A DNA stretch of 64,000 nucleotides from Pseudomonas sp. QS1027 (GTDB taxonomy: Bacteria > Pseudomonadota > Gammaproteobacteria > Pseudomonadales > Pseudomonadaceae), in contig NZ_PHSU01000039.1 of NCBI RefSeq assembly GCF_002814235.1, positions 62,001 through 126,000 of the forward strand, in the 5' to 3' direction. How positions within the stretch are numbered: position 1 is the first letter of the stretch; every line of letters starts with the position of its first letter. Both the position numbers and the translations under genes were made by a program. This document shows, piece by piece, positions 1 to 8,679 of this stretch. The notes beneath the pieces are model-generated. The model worked only from the letters and a program-made list of their open reading frames with translations, did not search any database and was not told the origin of the DNA.

Positions 1-125
1 CCCGCCGGTGGAGAGGATCTCCACGCCCAGGGCTTCCAGCTCCTTGGCGAATTCGAGGATCCCGGTCTTGTCGGAAACACTGATCAAGGCACGGCGGATC
101 GGCAGGCGGGTGGTCTGGTCGGTCA
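1..125 (-). CDS. purH: PurH, IMP biosynthesis bifunctional enzyme (N-terminal fragment)
   Basis: Only the first 41 or so residues lie in the window; the gene runs off the left edge. The peptide starts MTDQTTRLPIRRALISVSDK and continues through a TGILEFAKELEALGVEILSTGG-like block, typical of the N-terminal IMP cyclohydrolase (MGS-like) domain of PurH. The family catalyses the last two steps of purine synthesis, AICAR formylation and IMP cyclisation, in the cytosol. It lies downstream of fis on the same strand, separated by a strong terminator, as in other pseudomonads, so it probably has its own promoter in the short gap. The identification rests on the N-terminal motif plus fis-dusB synteny. 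Confidence 0.9.
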
Positions 126-157
126 TCTCAATTTCCATCAAAAGCAAAGGAGTCAGC

Positions 158-190
158 AAAAAAGGCGACCGGTTCTACGCGGGCGCCTTT
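158..190 (-). terminator. Rho-independent terminator after fis
   Basis: The arms AAAGGCG and CGCCTTT (161-167 and 184-190) flank a 16-nt loop. Read on the minus strand the stem is followed by a run of six T residues (158-163). It sits between the fis stop codon and the purH start, so it should end the dusB-fis transcript and separate purH expression. Confidence 0.75.
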
Positions 191-207
191 CTGGTTTGAT
201 TGAATGC

Positions 208-528
208 TTACAGCAAATCGTACTGTTTGAGTTTCTTGCGCAAGGTGCCGCGGTTCAGCCCGAGCAGCTCGCTGGCCTTGGTCTGGTTGCCCTTGACGTA
301 GTTCATCACGCTTTCGAGCAGGGGCGCCTCGACTTCCGAGAGCACCAGGTTGTACACGTCCGTGACGGCCGCGCCCTCAAGGTGGGCGAAATAATTGTGC
401 AGCGCCTTCTCGACACTCCCGCGAAGGGTCTGGCCTTCTTCGCTCGGCGTGTTGAGGTGCTGTTTCAAATTGACGTTGTCGCTCACGGGCGTTGTTCCAC
501 TCACTAAAGTCTCGGTCATCATCGTCAT
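208..528 (-). CDS. fis: Fis family nucleoid-associated DNA-binding protein
   Basis: This 106-residue protein has the Fis layout: a variable N-terminal arm, then a dimerising helical core (about 30-70), then a C-terminal helix-turn-helix with the block ASELLGLNRGTLRKKLKQYD at about residues 83-102. Fis bends DNA, shapes the nucleoid and activates rRNA and other growth-phase promoters. The start codon overlaps the dusB stop by 4 bp, the conserved dusB-fis operon arrangement, so translation is probably coupled. A T-rich terminator follows. Length and C-terminus match the family closely. Confidence 0.96.
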   Translation of the reverse strand: MTMMTETLVSGTTPVSDNVNLKQHLNTPSEEGQTLRGSVEKALHNYFAHLEGAAVTDVYNLVLSEVEAPLLESVMNYVKGNQTKASELLGLNRGTLRKKLKQYDLL

Positions 529-1538
529 GCGGCCACCCCTCTCCCTTCCCCTGTCACCAGGCTCTTGTAACGCTCGGCGAAGAACTCACGAACGTTGGCG
601 CACTGTGCTTCCGTTTCTTCCACACGATTGAAGTGGGCGCGAAACTCCTTGGCGCCCGGCAAGGTTGCGAGATACCAGCCGACGTGCTTGCGGGCGATAC
701 GCACACCCATCACCTCCCCATAGAAGGCATGCAACGCGGCCAGATGCTCTAGCAGAATACGTTCCACCTCGAACAACTCCGGTGCCGGGAGGGTTTCGCC
801 GGTACGCAGAAAATGCTCGATCTCACGAAAAATCCACGGCCGCCCCTGGGCGGCCCGGCCGATCAACAGGCCATCGGCACCGGTCGCGTGCAGCACGTGC
901 CGGGCTTTCTCGGCCGAATCGATGTCGCCGTTGGCGAAGACCGGGATCGACACCGCCTGCTTGATCGCGGCAATGGTGTCGTACTCGGCTTCACCGGTAT
1001 ACAGGTCGGCACGGGTTCGTCCATGCACCGCCAACGCCGTGATGCCCGCCTGTTCGGCAATTTTTGCCACTGTCAGGCCGTTCTTGTTCGCCCGGTCCCA
1101 GCCGGTGCGGATCTTCAGGGTGACCGGTACGTCCACCGCCGCAACCACGGCGTGGAGGATCTCGCTCACCAGTGCTTCGTCTTTCAGTAACGCGGAGCCG
1201 GCGGCCTTGTTGCAGACCTTCTTGGCCGGGCAGCCCATGTTGATATCGATAATCTGTGCACCCAGCTCGACATTGGCCCGGGCCGCCTCCGCCAGCATCT
1301 GTGCGTCGCCACCGGCGATCTGTACCGAGCGGGGCTCGGGATCGCCTTCGTGGATCATGCGCAGACGCGATTTGCGGCTGTTCCACAAGCTCATGTCGCT
1401 GGTGACCATTTCCGAGACTACAAGACCCGCGCCCAAGCGTCGGCACAACTGACGAAAGGGCTGGTCGGTGACGCCCGCCATGGGGGCGAGAATCAAGCCG
1501 TTCTGCAATGTATATGGGCCGATGCGTACCGCCGACAT
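525..1538 (-). CDS. dusB: tRNA-dihydrouridine synthase B
   Basis: A 337-residue flavoenzyme that reduces specific uridines in the tRNA D-loop to dihydrouridine. The N-terminal FMN-binding TIM barrel begins with LAPMAGVTDQPFR (17-29). The catalytic block NMGCPAKKVCNKAAG includes the proton-donor cysteine at 103. VHGRT and GDIDS/GLLIGRAAQGRPWIF segments bind flavin phosphate, and a helical tRNA-recognition domain follows. It is the promoter-proximal gene of the dusB-fis operon and overlaps fis by 4 bp. The 175-bp gap upstream, towards the DUF3426 gene, probably holds the operon promoter. Confidence 0.95.
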   Translation of the reverse strand: MSAVRIGPYTLQNGLILAPMAGVTDQPFRQLCRRLGAGLVVSEMVTSDMSLWNSRKSRLRMIHEGDPEPRSVQIAGGDAQMLAEAARANVELGAQIIDINMGCPAKKVCNKAAGSALLKDEALVSEILHAVVAAVDVPVTLKIRTGWDRANKNGLTVAKIAEQAGITALAVHGRTRADLYTGEAEYDTIAAIKQAVSIPVFANGDIDSAEKARHVLHATGADGLLIGRAAQGRPWIFREIEHFLRTGETLPAPELFEVERILLEHLAALHAFYGEVMGVRIARKHVGWYLATLPGAKEFRAHFNRVEETEAQCANVREFFAERYKSLVTGEGRGVAA

Positions 1539-1713
1539 AGGACTTCCCTGTTGTGGGGCCGGATCATGAGAGTTCGAAAAAGGGTTGGCATGATACCCGC
1601 TCTCGATGACCGGATAAAGGCAAAATTGGATAAAATCTGAACAGTTATTCGGTTATCGCTGGCGGTTTGGTTGTCGCCAGAAAACCGCCGTGCCACCGGC
1701 AATGGACACCGGG

Positions 1714-3030
1714 TTACTCGGGCGAGTGGAAGCTCAAGCTGTAGTTCACGGCCTTGGCGCCCGGGTCGAGGATGTCCAGGGCGATGTGGATCGGTGTTTG
1801 CGGCGGCATTTCACCCTGGCCGGCAAGGTCGCCGCTCAGGTACTCGGCGGGTTTGAAGCGGCGGCTGGCGATCAGATGGCCGTTGAGGTCGGCGAAGCGC
1901 AGCTCCAGCAGCGGGAAGGGCTGGGAGAACGGCGCACGGTTGTAGATGATCGCGTCCACCACCAGGGCGCCGGCGAAGTCCGGGTGGCTGCGCACCACCA
2001 GATTGCTGCTCTTGATCCGGGCGATATCGACTTTTGACGGCACCTTGCAGCCGACTTCCGGGCACAGTTGCTGGAACCAGGGGCGGTATTGGTCCTGGCG
2101 CGCCAGTTCGTCGAAGTGATAACCGACGTATTGGCCGACCAGCGCGCCGGCGGCCAGCAGTACCAGCAGCAGCCAGAGCAGGCGCCGGCCCCAGGGCGAG
2201 CGGCGGCGTTGCCAGTCGAGCTGGATCGGGTCGTCGACCAGGTCCAGCAGCACGTCGTCGTGCAGGCCGGGCTCGTTGCGTTCGCGCTTGGCCTTGGGTT
2301 TCCTGCGCTCGTCTTCGAGGGGCTCATCGTCGGCCGGTTCGGCGGCCGGCGGGGCATGGAAGGTGTCGTCTTCCAGCTCGTCGTGTTCAAGCTGCAGGCG
2401 CGGGACCGGCGGTTCGTCGTCCAGATTGGCGAGGTCGAAGGACAGCGAAGGCTCGGTGCGTGCCGACTTGGGCTGTTCGGCCTTCTTTTCCGGCGCCTTG
2501 GCCGGGGCTGTTTCGCCCTCGTCGGCCGGGGTGGCGTCGAGGTGCTTGCCCGGCGGTTCGCTGAACAGGCTGTCGGGCCATTGCTCTTCTTCCGTGTCCG
2601 GGCCGTCGCGGCGGGCGCTGAGGGACTCGCCCTTGCCGCCACGGTCCTGGCCGAACGCCTTGGTCGGCTGGATTTCCCGTTGTTCCAGGCGCGCCAGCTC
2701 TTCGTCCAGGTCGAGGTTGTCCAGGTCCAGCTCTTCGGCCGACCACTGCCGCTGGCTGATGGCCCGTGGCTGTTGCGGCGGTTCTGGAGGCGGCGGTGGC
2801 GGCATTGGCGGTGCGGGTGGCAGCGGCTTTGGTGCCGCTGCTGGCGCGGCAGTAGCCGCGGCGCTCGCCGCTTCCCGGGCTGCACGTTGTTCGAGCAGTT
2901 GTCGCGCAGCGTTGAACACCTGCAGGCAGGAGCCGCAACGAACCACACCACGGGCCACGCTCAATTGAGCGTGACTGACGCGGAAACTGGTCTGGCAATG
3001 CGGGCACTGGGTGACGAAGCTGTCGGTCAT
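1714..3030 (-). CDS. Zinc-ribbon and DUF3426 membrane protein
   Basis: This 438-residue protein opens with an MJ0042-type zinc ribbon whose cysteines are C9, C12, C32 and C35. A long proline-, alanine- and acid-rich low-complexity linker follows (about 40-270). A single membrane segment (WLLLVLLAAGALVG, about 285-300) leads to a C-terminal DUF3426 domain with the conserved FQQLCPEVGC and an SNLVVRSHPDF-like stretch. Its function is unknown. In pseudomonads it sits between prmA and dusB, as here (30 bp after prmA). The topology implies a cytoplasmic zinc-binding head and a periplasmic C-terminal domain. Confidence 0.85.
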   Translation of the reverse strand: MTDSFVTQCPHCQTSFRVSHAQLSVARGVVRCGSCLQVFNAARQLLEQRAAREAASAAATAAPAAAPKPLPPAPPMPPPPPPEPPQQPRAISQRQWSAEELDLDNLDLDEELARLEQREIQPTKAFGQDRGGKGESLSARRDGPDTEEEQWPDSLFSEPPGKHLDATPADEGETAPAKAPEKKAEQPKSARTEPSLSFDLANLDDEPPVPRLQLEHDELEDDTFHAPPAAEPADDEPLEDERRKPKAKRERNEPGLHDDVLLDLVDDPIQLDWQRRRSPWGRRLLWLLLVLLAAGALVGQYVGYHFDELARQDQYRPWFQQLCPEVGCKVPSKVDIARIKSSNLVVRSHPDFAGALVVDAIIYNRAPFSQPFPLLELRFADLNGHLIASRRFKPAEYLSGDLAGQGEMPPQTPIHIALDILDPGAKAVNYSLSFHSPE

Positions 3031-3060
3031 GCGGCGATCCGGTTCATGCAGGCGCCCATT

Positions 3061-3939
3061 CTAGCGCCGACGACCACTGATGCGCACCCAACCATCGCGA
3101 TCGGCAATCGGGTCGAGGTCGAAGTCCTGGGCATAAGCGGCTGCGACTTGCGCGCCTTGTTCGGCGAGGATCCCCGAGAGTGCCAGGCGACCGCCGGGCT
3201 TGACCAGGGTGGACAGTTGCGGCGCCAGGGATACCAGGGGCCCGGCGAGGATATTGGCCACCAGCACGTCGGCCTGGACCTGGGGCAGATCTTGCGGCAG
3301 GTACAGCGGGAACAGCGTTTCGGCGATGTTGTTGCGCCCGGCGTTGTCGCGGGAGGCCTCCAGGGCCTGGACGTCGATGTCGGTGCCGACCGCTTCCCTG
3401 GCGCCCAGCAGCAGGGCGGCAATCGCCAGGATCCCCGAGCCGCAGCCGAAGTCCAGGACGTTGCAGTCCTTGAGGTCCTGGCCGTCGAGCCATTCCAGGC
3501 ACAGCGCGGTGGTCGGGTGGGTGCCGGTGCCGAAGGCCAGGCCCGGGTCGAGCAGCAGGTTGACCGCTTCCGGTTCCGGCGCGGCGTGCCAGCTCGGGAC
3601 GATCCACAGGCGACGGCCGAAGCGCATCGGCTCGAAGTTGTCCATCCAGCTGCGTTCCCAGTCCTGGTCCTCGATCACTTCGCTGTGGTGCTCGGGCAGC
3701 GGTGCGCCGGTCAGCAGTTCCAGGTGCGCGAGCACGCTGGCCGCTTCGGTGCCGCCTTCGAACAGGGCCAGCAGGTGGGTGTGGGACCACAGCGGGGTGG
3801 TATTGAGTTCCGGTTCGAAGATCGGTTGATCTTCGGCATCCATGAAGGTGACCGAAACGGCGCCGACTTCGAGGAAGGCGTCTTCGTAGGTTTCGGCTTG
3901 TTCCGGGCTGATGGCCAGGCGTACTTGCAGCCAAGGCAT
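3061..3939 (-). CDS. prmA: Ribosomal protein L11 methyltransferase
   Basis: A 292-residue SAM-dependent enzyme that methylates ribosomal protein L11. The start at MPWLQVRLAI matches the family N-terminus; an in-frame upstream extension has no family similarity. The N-terminal L11-recognition domain precedes the Rossmann methyltransferase domain, whose motif I reads LDFGCGSGILAIAA (about 158-171). An ADVLVANILAGPL segment corresponds to the NIL[AV]NPL-type motif. The DUF3426 gene follows 30 bp later, suggesting co-transcription. A terminator for the accB-accC transcript lies upstream. Confidence 0.95.
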   Translation of the reverse strand: MPWLQVRLAISPEQAETYEDAFLEVGAVSVTFMDAEDQPIFEPELNTTPLWSHTHLLALFEGGTEAASVLAHLELLTGAPLPEHHSEVIEDQDWERSWMDNFEPMRFGRRLWIVPSWHAAPEPEAVNLLLDPGLAFGTGTHPTTALCLEWLDGQDLKDCNVLDFGCGSGILAIAALLLGAREAVGTDIDVQALEASRDNAGRNNIAETLFPLYLPQDLPQVQADVLVANILAGPLVSLAPQLSTLVKPGGRLALSGILAEQGAQVAAAYAQDFDLDPIADRDGWVRISGRRR

Positions 3940-4034
3940 GGCGGGGCACCTTTGCAAAAATGGAGTGTGCAACCGCTGGGGCTGCGAGAAACGCGCAAGT
4001 CTACTTGAGCGGCGCCTTGGGCGGTATTCAAAAA

Positions 4035-4064
4035 CGACAAGGCCGCAATTAAGCGGCCTTGTCG
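4035..4064 (-). terminator. Rho-independent terminator after accC
   Basis: A perfect 12-bp stem with arms CGACAAGGCCGC (4035-4046) and its complement (4053-4064) encloses a 6-nt loop AATTAA. On the minus strand TTTTTG follows. It lies 14 bp past the accC stop and should end the aroQ-accB-accC transcript. Confidence 0.85.
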
Positions 4065-4078
4065 ACGGGATCACGCAC

Positions 4079-5437
4079 TCACTGGTTGGCGAGTTTGTGT
4101 TCCAGGTAGTGAATGTTCACACCACCCTTGCAGAACCCTTCGTCGCGAACCAGGTCGCGGTGCAGCGGGATATTGGTCTTGATCCCGTCCACCACGATTT
4201 CGTCCAGGGCGTTGCGCATGCGCGCCAGGGCTTCGTCACGGTCCTTGCCGTAGGTGATCAGCTTGCCGATCAGCGAGTCATAGTTCGGCGGTACCGCATA
4301 ACCACTGTACAGGTGCGAATCGACGCGAACGCCGTTGCCGCCCGGTGCGTGGAAGTGCTTGACGGTGCCCGGGCTCGGAATGAACTTCTTCGGGTCCTCG
4401 GCGTTGATCCGGCACTCCAGGGCGTGACCGCGGATCACCACGTCGTCCTGGGTGTAGGACAGCGGGTTGCCGGCGGCGATGCTGAGCATCTCCTTGACGA
4501 TGTCGATGCCGGTGACCATTTCCGATACCGGGTGTTCCACCTGCACGCGAGTGTTCATCTCGATGAAGTAGAAGTTGCCGTTCTCGTAGAGGAACTCGAA
4601 GGTGCCGGCGCCACGGTAGTTGATGTCGATGCACGCCTTGACGCAACGGGCGAAGACTTCCTGGCGGGACTTTTCATCGATGCCCGGGGCCGGTGCTTCT
4701 TCCAGTACCTTCTGGTGGCGGCGCTGCAGCGAGCAGTCGCGGTCACCCAGGTGAATGGCGTGGCCCTGGCCGTCGGACAGCACCTGGACTTCCACGTGGC
4801 GCGGGTTGGTGAGGAATTTTTCCAGGTACACCATCGGGTTGCCGAACGCCGCGCCAGCTTCGGTGCGGGTCAGTTTGGCCGAGGAGATCAGGTCTTCTTC
4901 CTTGTGCACCACGCGCATGCCGCGACCACCACCGCCACCGGCGGCCTTGATGATCACCGGGTAGCCGACTTCACGGCCGATGCGCAGGGCTTCTTCCTCG
5001 TCTTCCGGCAGCGGGCCGTCGGAACCGGGAACGGTCGGTACGCCGGCCTTGATCATGGCGTGCTTGGCCGAAACCTTGTCGCCCATCAGGCGAATGGTGT
5101 CGGCTTGCGGGCCGATGAAGGCGAAACCGGATTTCTCGACCTGTTCGGCGAAGTCGGCGTTTTCCGCGAGGAAGCCGTAGCCCGGGTGGATCGCCGTGGC
5201 ACCGGTCACTTCCGCGGCCGCGATGATGGCCGGGATGTGCAGGTAGGACTGGGCGGCAGGCGCCGGGCCGATGCACACGGATTCGTCCGCCAGGCCCAGG
5301 TGCATCAGCTCCTTGTCGGCCTTGGAGTAGACGGCGACGGTCTTGATCCCCAGTTCCTTGCAGGCGCGCAGGATCCGCAGTGCAATTTCACCGCGGTTGG
5401 CGATCAGGACTTTTTCCAACTTCGCAGGATTCGACAT
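4079..5437 (-). CDS. accC: Acetyl-CoA carboxylase, biotin carboxylase subunit
   Basis: A 452-residue ATP-grasp enzyme that carboxylates the biotin on AccB, the first half-reaction of malonyl-CoA formation. The start MSNPAKLEKVLIANRGEIA matches the family; the seven-codon upstream extension is not needed. Landmarks are the N-terminal biotin carboxylase fold, the glycine-rich ATP loop KAAGGGGGRGMRVV (about 158-171), the HVEVQVL block, the catalytic NTRVQVEHPV region and the EDP segment. It starts 17 bp after the accB stop, in the usual accB-accC order, and is followed by a strong terminator. Confidence 0.97.
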   Translation of the reverse strand: MSNPAKLEKVLIANRGEIALRILRACKELGIKTVAVYSKADKELMHLGLADESVCIGPAPAAQSYLHIPAIIAAAEVTGATAIHPGYGFLAENADFAEQVEKSGFAFIGPQADTIRLMGDKVSAKHAMIKAGVPTVPGSDGPLPEDEEEALRIGREVGYPVIIKAAGGGGGRGMRVVHKEEDLISSAKLTRTEAGAAFGNPMVYLEKFLTNPRHVEVQVLSDGQGHAIHLGDRDCSLQRRHQKVLEEAPAPGIDEKSRQEVFARCVKACIDINYRGAGTFEFLYENGNFYFIEMNTRVQVEHPVSEMVTGIDIVKEMLSIAAGNPLSYTQDDVVIRGHALECRINAEDPKKFIPSPGTVKHFHAPGGNGVRVDSHLYSGYAVPPNYDSLIGKLITYGKDRDEALARMRNALDEIVVDGIKTNIPLHRDLVRDEGFCKGGVNIHYLEHKLANQ

Positions 5438-5454
5438 CGTTGGCTCTCCGCGCT

Positions 5455-5913
5455 TCAAACGATGGTGAACAGCGGTTGGTCGTACTCAACCGGCTGGCCG
5501 TCTTCGACGAGGATGGATTCGATCACACCGCTGGTTTCAGCTTCGATGTGGTTCATCATCTTCATCGCTTCGACGATGCACAGGGTGTCGCCTTTCTTCA
5601 CGCTCTGGCCGACTTCGACGAAGGACGGGGCAGCAGGCGAGGATTTGCGATAGAAGGTACCGACCATCGGCGAACGGGCTACGGTGCCGTTCAGCGCCGG
5701 GGCGGCGGCGGCAACCGGAGCCGCGGCCACTGGGGCGGCAGCCGGAGCGGCGGCGACCGGTGCGGGCATCGGTGCCGGAGCGTAGTACTGCTGCGCCGGG
5801 GTCTTGCTGTGGCGGCTGATGCGTACGGACTCTTCGCCTTCCTTGATCTCGAGCTCGTCGATACCGGATTCTTCCAGCAATTCGATCAGTTTCTTAACTT
5901 TACGGATATCCAT
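5455..5913 (-). CDS. accB: Acetyl-CoA carboxylase biotin carboxyl carrier protein
   Basis: A 152-residue carrier with an N-terminal MDIRKVKKLIELLEESG segment, a flexible Ala/Pro-rich linker (about 40-75) and a C-terminal biotinyl domain. The biotin attachment motif EAMKMM is at about residues 117-122 and carries the modified lysine. The protein moves carboxybiotin between AccC and the AccA/AccD transferase. It lies between aroQ (24 bp upstream) and accC (17 bp downstream), the standard proteobacterial cluster. Confidence 0.97.
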   Translation of the reverse strand: MDIRKVKKLIELLEESGIDELEIKEGEESVRISRHSKTPAQQYYAPAPMPAPVAAAPAAAPVAAAPVAAAAPALNGTVARSPMVGTFYRKSSPAAPSFVEVGQSVKKGDTLCIVEAMKMMNHIEAETSGVIESILVEDGQPVEYDQPLFTIV

Positions 5914-5937
5914 TAATCGTCAACTCCCAAGGGTCGG

Positions 5938-6393
5938 TCAGGGGTGTTTAGCCTGTGATTCAAGCTGTTCCAGGGCGGCCTCCAGGGCCAGTCGGTAACC
6001 GCTGGCGCCAAGGCCGCAGATCACTCCCACAGCAACATCTGAAAAGTAGGAGTGATGGCGGAAAGGTTCGCGTTTGTGCACGTTCGACAAATGCACTTCG
6101 ATGAATGGGATGCTCACCGCCAGCAGCGCGTCACGTAATGCGACACTTGTGTGCGTAAAAGCCGCTGGATTGATCAGTATGAAGTCCACGCCTTCGCCAC
6201 GGGCCGCGTGGATCCGGTCGATCAGTTCGTACTCGGCGTTGCTTTGCAGGTACAGCAGATGGTGCCCGGCTTCGCGGGCCCGACGCTCCAGGTCCTGGTT
6301 GATCTCGGGCAGCGTCACCGCGCCATAGACACCCGGCTCGCGGGTGCCGAGCAGGTTCAGGTTGGGTCCGTGCAGAACCAGTAGGGTCGCCAT
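5938..6393 (-). CDS. aroQ: Type II 3-dehydroquinate dehydratase
   Basis: This 151-residue dodecameric shikimate-pathway enzyme dehydrates 3-dehydroquinate. The start MATLLVLHGPNLNLLGTREP contains the substrate-lid region; the catalytic tyrosine follows in EPGVYG (Y24). INPAAFTHTSVALRDA and EVHLSNVHKREPFRHHS are the other family signatures. It is the first gene of an aroQ-accB-accC operon. In P. aeruginosa a dipZ/dsbD gene lies between this gene and ctpL, but here only a 269-bp gap separates them. Confidence 0.96.
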   Translation of the reverse strand: MATLLVLHGPNLNLLGTREPGVYGAVTLPEINQDLERRAREAGHHLLYLQSNAEYELIDRIHAARGEGVDFILINPAAFTHTSVALRDALLAVSIPFIEVHLSNVHKREPFRHHSYFSDVAVGVICGLGASGYRLALEAALEQLESQAKHP

Positions 6394-6662
6394 CGGTTGT
6401 TCCTTGTTATTCACGTGCAGTTGTCGGTGCGGGCCGACTATGCCGGAAAGCTTTGGCGACTGTCCAGTTACCTGCAATAGCCAGCACGATGTCCGATGTT
6501 CGCGCGAAATTTATGACTGATTTGCCGGATCCGGTCATTCGTCTCCGCGACAGGTTCGACGAAGTTCGCCGCAGCGGTTTCGTCGATGCCCTCTTACGGC
6601 GGTGATTTTGCTGCCGTTGCCGACGAGGGAACGGGCGGGCGGAAGCGCTTTGTGGCGCCCGT

Positions 6663-8624
6663 TCAGACGCGAAAGGCCTGCACCGCGGTACGCAACTGCC
6701 CGCCCAGTACCAGCAGGTGTTCGCCCTGGCTGCGGCCCTCGCCGATGCGCAGCAGGTTGTCGCCACCCAACTGGTGAATACGTTCGCTGTGATCGCGGAT
6801 TTCGCTGACGGCGCCGCTTTGCTGGGCGGTGACATCGGCGATGCGCACCGCGGTCTCGGCGATGGTCTGGATCGCGCCGACGATCTTGTCCAGTGCACCG
6901 TCCGCCGCCTGGGCCTGACTGGCCGTGGCCTCGGCATGTTCGACCTGCGCACGCATGCCTTCCACCGACTGCCGCGCGGCGCTCTGCAGGCCGGCGATCA
7001 GGGTCTGGATCTCGCCCGTGGCCCCGGCCGTGCGTTGTGCCAGGCTGCGCACCTCTTCGGCGACCACGGCGAAACCACGGCCCATTTCCCCGGCGCGGGC
7101 GGCTTCGATGGCGGCATTGAGGGCCAGCAGGTTGGTCTGGTCGGCAATCGAGCGAATCACCGTCAGCACGCCGCCGATGGTGGCCGATTCCTCGGCGAGT
7201 TTCTCGATCATCTGCGCATTGCCCTGGACTTCCCCCACAAGTGCGTGCAGACCGGTGAGGCTCAGGCCGATGACCTGCTGGCCGTGTTCCACCGCGCTGC
7301 CGGCACTGCGGCTGGCATCGGCGGCCTGGCTGGCGTCACCGGCGACTTGCTGGATAGTCGCTTCCAGCTCGCCGAGGGCGTCGCGGATCTGCGCGGTGTC
7401 GCCGGCCTGGCGCTCGGCGCCGCTGTGCAGGCCGCCGCTGAGGTCGGCCAGGGCGCGGCTGCTGCCGGCGACTTCCTCGGCGTTCTGCCGGATAGTGCCG
7501 ACCAGGTCCACCAGATAGGCGCGCAGGCGGTTCAGCGAGGCTTCGATGTCATGCAGTTCGCGATTGGTCTTGCCCAGCTGGATATCCCGGCTGAAATCGC
7601 CTTCGGCCCAGGTCGACAGCGCCGGCGCGAGGTTGGTCAGGACCCGCGACAGCTTGCGCTGCAGGGTATCGATCAACAGGGCGATCAGCAGGATCAGGCC
7701 GATCATCAAGCCCTGCATCATCCGCACGTCGCCCTGGATCTTGCCATGCTGGGCGCGGACCTCCGGCTCCAGCCCGGCAATCGCCTGTTGTACGGCGCTG
7801 ATCTTGAGGTGGGTCGCCGCCGCCAGGTCCGCGCGCTTCTGGATCTGCTCGCGGGTGCGACTCAGTTCCGCCGGGTAACGGGTCAGCAGGCTGTGCAGTT
7901 CGCGCTTGAGGTCGACGCCGGTGTCCTGGACCACGGCCTTTTCGGTGTTTTCCAGGCCCATCATGGCGCTGAAGTCGTCGGTGCTGGATTCACTGCTGGC
8001 GGTCACACCCAGCAGGGGCAGGGCTTCGAGCTGTTCGGCCTGGCCGCGAATGCTCGCCAGTTCGCGCTCGACATCGGCGGCCAGTTCGCTGCGTCCGCTG
8101 CTGACCAGTTTGTCCCGCGCCAGGCTCAGCTTGGCCAGGTGCGACGAGGCCGTCAGCAACAGGGGCAGGTAGGCGGCCGCTTCCGGGGTCTTGGCCTGGA
8201 TGGCGTACTGGCTCAGTTGATCGAGGTTACCGCCCAGCTCGCGTTCGGCCTGGAGCAGCAGGGCCTGCGGGTCGCCGGCCAGCTTGCCGGCGGCAAGCAG
8301 GTCGGTCTTGCTGAAGTCGTTGAGGGCGGCCAGGCTCGGACGCAGGGTCGCGGTCAGGTCCGGCGGCAGGGCGCCGAGCTGTTTTTCCAGCTGCTCGATG
8401 GCCTGGTTGGCACTGCTCAGGCGCAAGGCGTCGCCGCTGCCCAGGTAGTCTTCGATATTGCGCGCTGCCTGGTTCTGGAACTGTTGCGACAGGCTGAGGT
8501 AACGCTCCATCAATTGGTAGGGGCGTTCCAGCGCCTGCTGCGACCACCAGAGCGTGGCTCCGAGCGCCAGGCAGACGGCGACGAGCAGCAGGGTGTTGAG
8601 GTTGGTCAGCAGCTTCAGGCGCAT
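6663..8624 (-). CDS. ctpL: Methyl-accepting chemotaxis protein, CtpL-like
   Basis: A 653-residue chemoreceptor with membrane helix 1 at about 11-28, a long helical periplasmic sensor (about 30-300), membrane helix 2 at about 303-320, a HAMP-like segment, and a cytoplasmic signalling domain. The hairpin tip reads QTNLLALNAAIEAARAGE. Length and position between aroQ and the GGDEF gene match P. aeruginosa CtpL (PA4844), reported as a receptor for inorganic phosphate at low concentration. The ligand here is inferred from that orthology only. It begins 55 bp after the diguanylate cyclase gene on the same strand, so the two may share a transcript. Confidence 0.85.
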   Translation of the reverse strand: MRLKLLTNLNTLLLVAVCLALGATLWWSQQALERPYQLMERYLSLSQQFQNQAARNIEDYLGSGDALRLSSANQAIEQLEKQLGALPPDLTATLRPSLAALNDFSKTDLLAAGKLAGDPQALLLQAERELGGNLDQLSQYAIQAKTPEAAAYLPLLLTASSHLAKLSLARDKLVSSGRSELAADVERELASIRGQAEQLEALPLLGVTASSESSTDDFSAMMGLENTEKAVVQDTGVDLKRELHSLLTRYPAELSRTREQIQKRADLAAATHLKISAVQQAIAGLEPEVRAQHGKIQGDVRMMQGLMIGLILLIALLIDTLQRKLSRVLTNLAPALSTWAEGDFSRDIQLGKTNRELHDIEASLNRLRAYLVDLVGTIRQNAEEVAGSSRALADLSGGLHSGAERQAGDTAQIRDALGELEATIQQVAGDASQAADASRSAGSAVEHGQQVIGLSLTGLHALVGEVQGNAQMIEKLAEESATIGGVLTVIRSIADQTNLLALNAAIEAARAGEMGRGFAVVAEEVRSLAQRTAGATGEIQTLIAGLQSAARQSVEGMRAQVEHAEATASQAQAADGALDKIVGAIQTIAETAVRIADVTAQQSGAVSEIRDHSERIHQLGGDNLLRIGEGRSQGEHLLVLGGQLRTAVQAFRV

Positions 8625-8679
8625 TCAGGATTCTATCCACGACAAAAAGTGGTAAGTGCCTGAAGTTATTGCTGTTTTG

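Noticed and set aside
6629..6664. Terminator at the end of ctpL
   Set aside because: The arms GAACGGGCG and CGCCCGTTC pair, but no T-run follows on the minus strand and the stem covers the stop codon.
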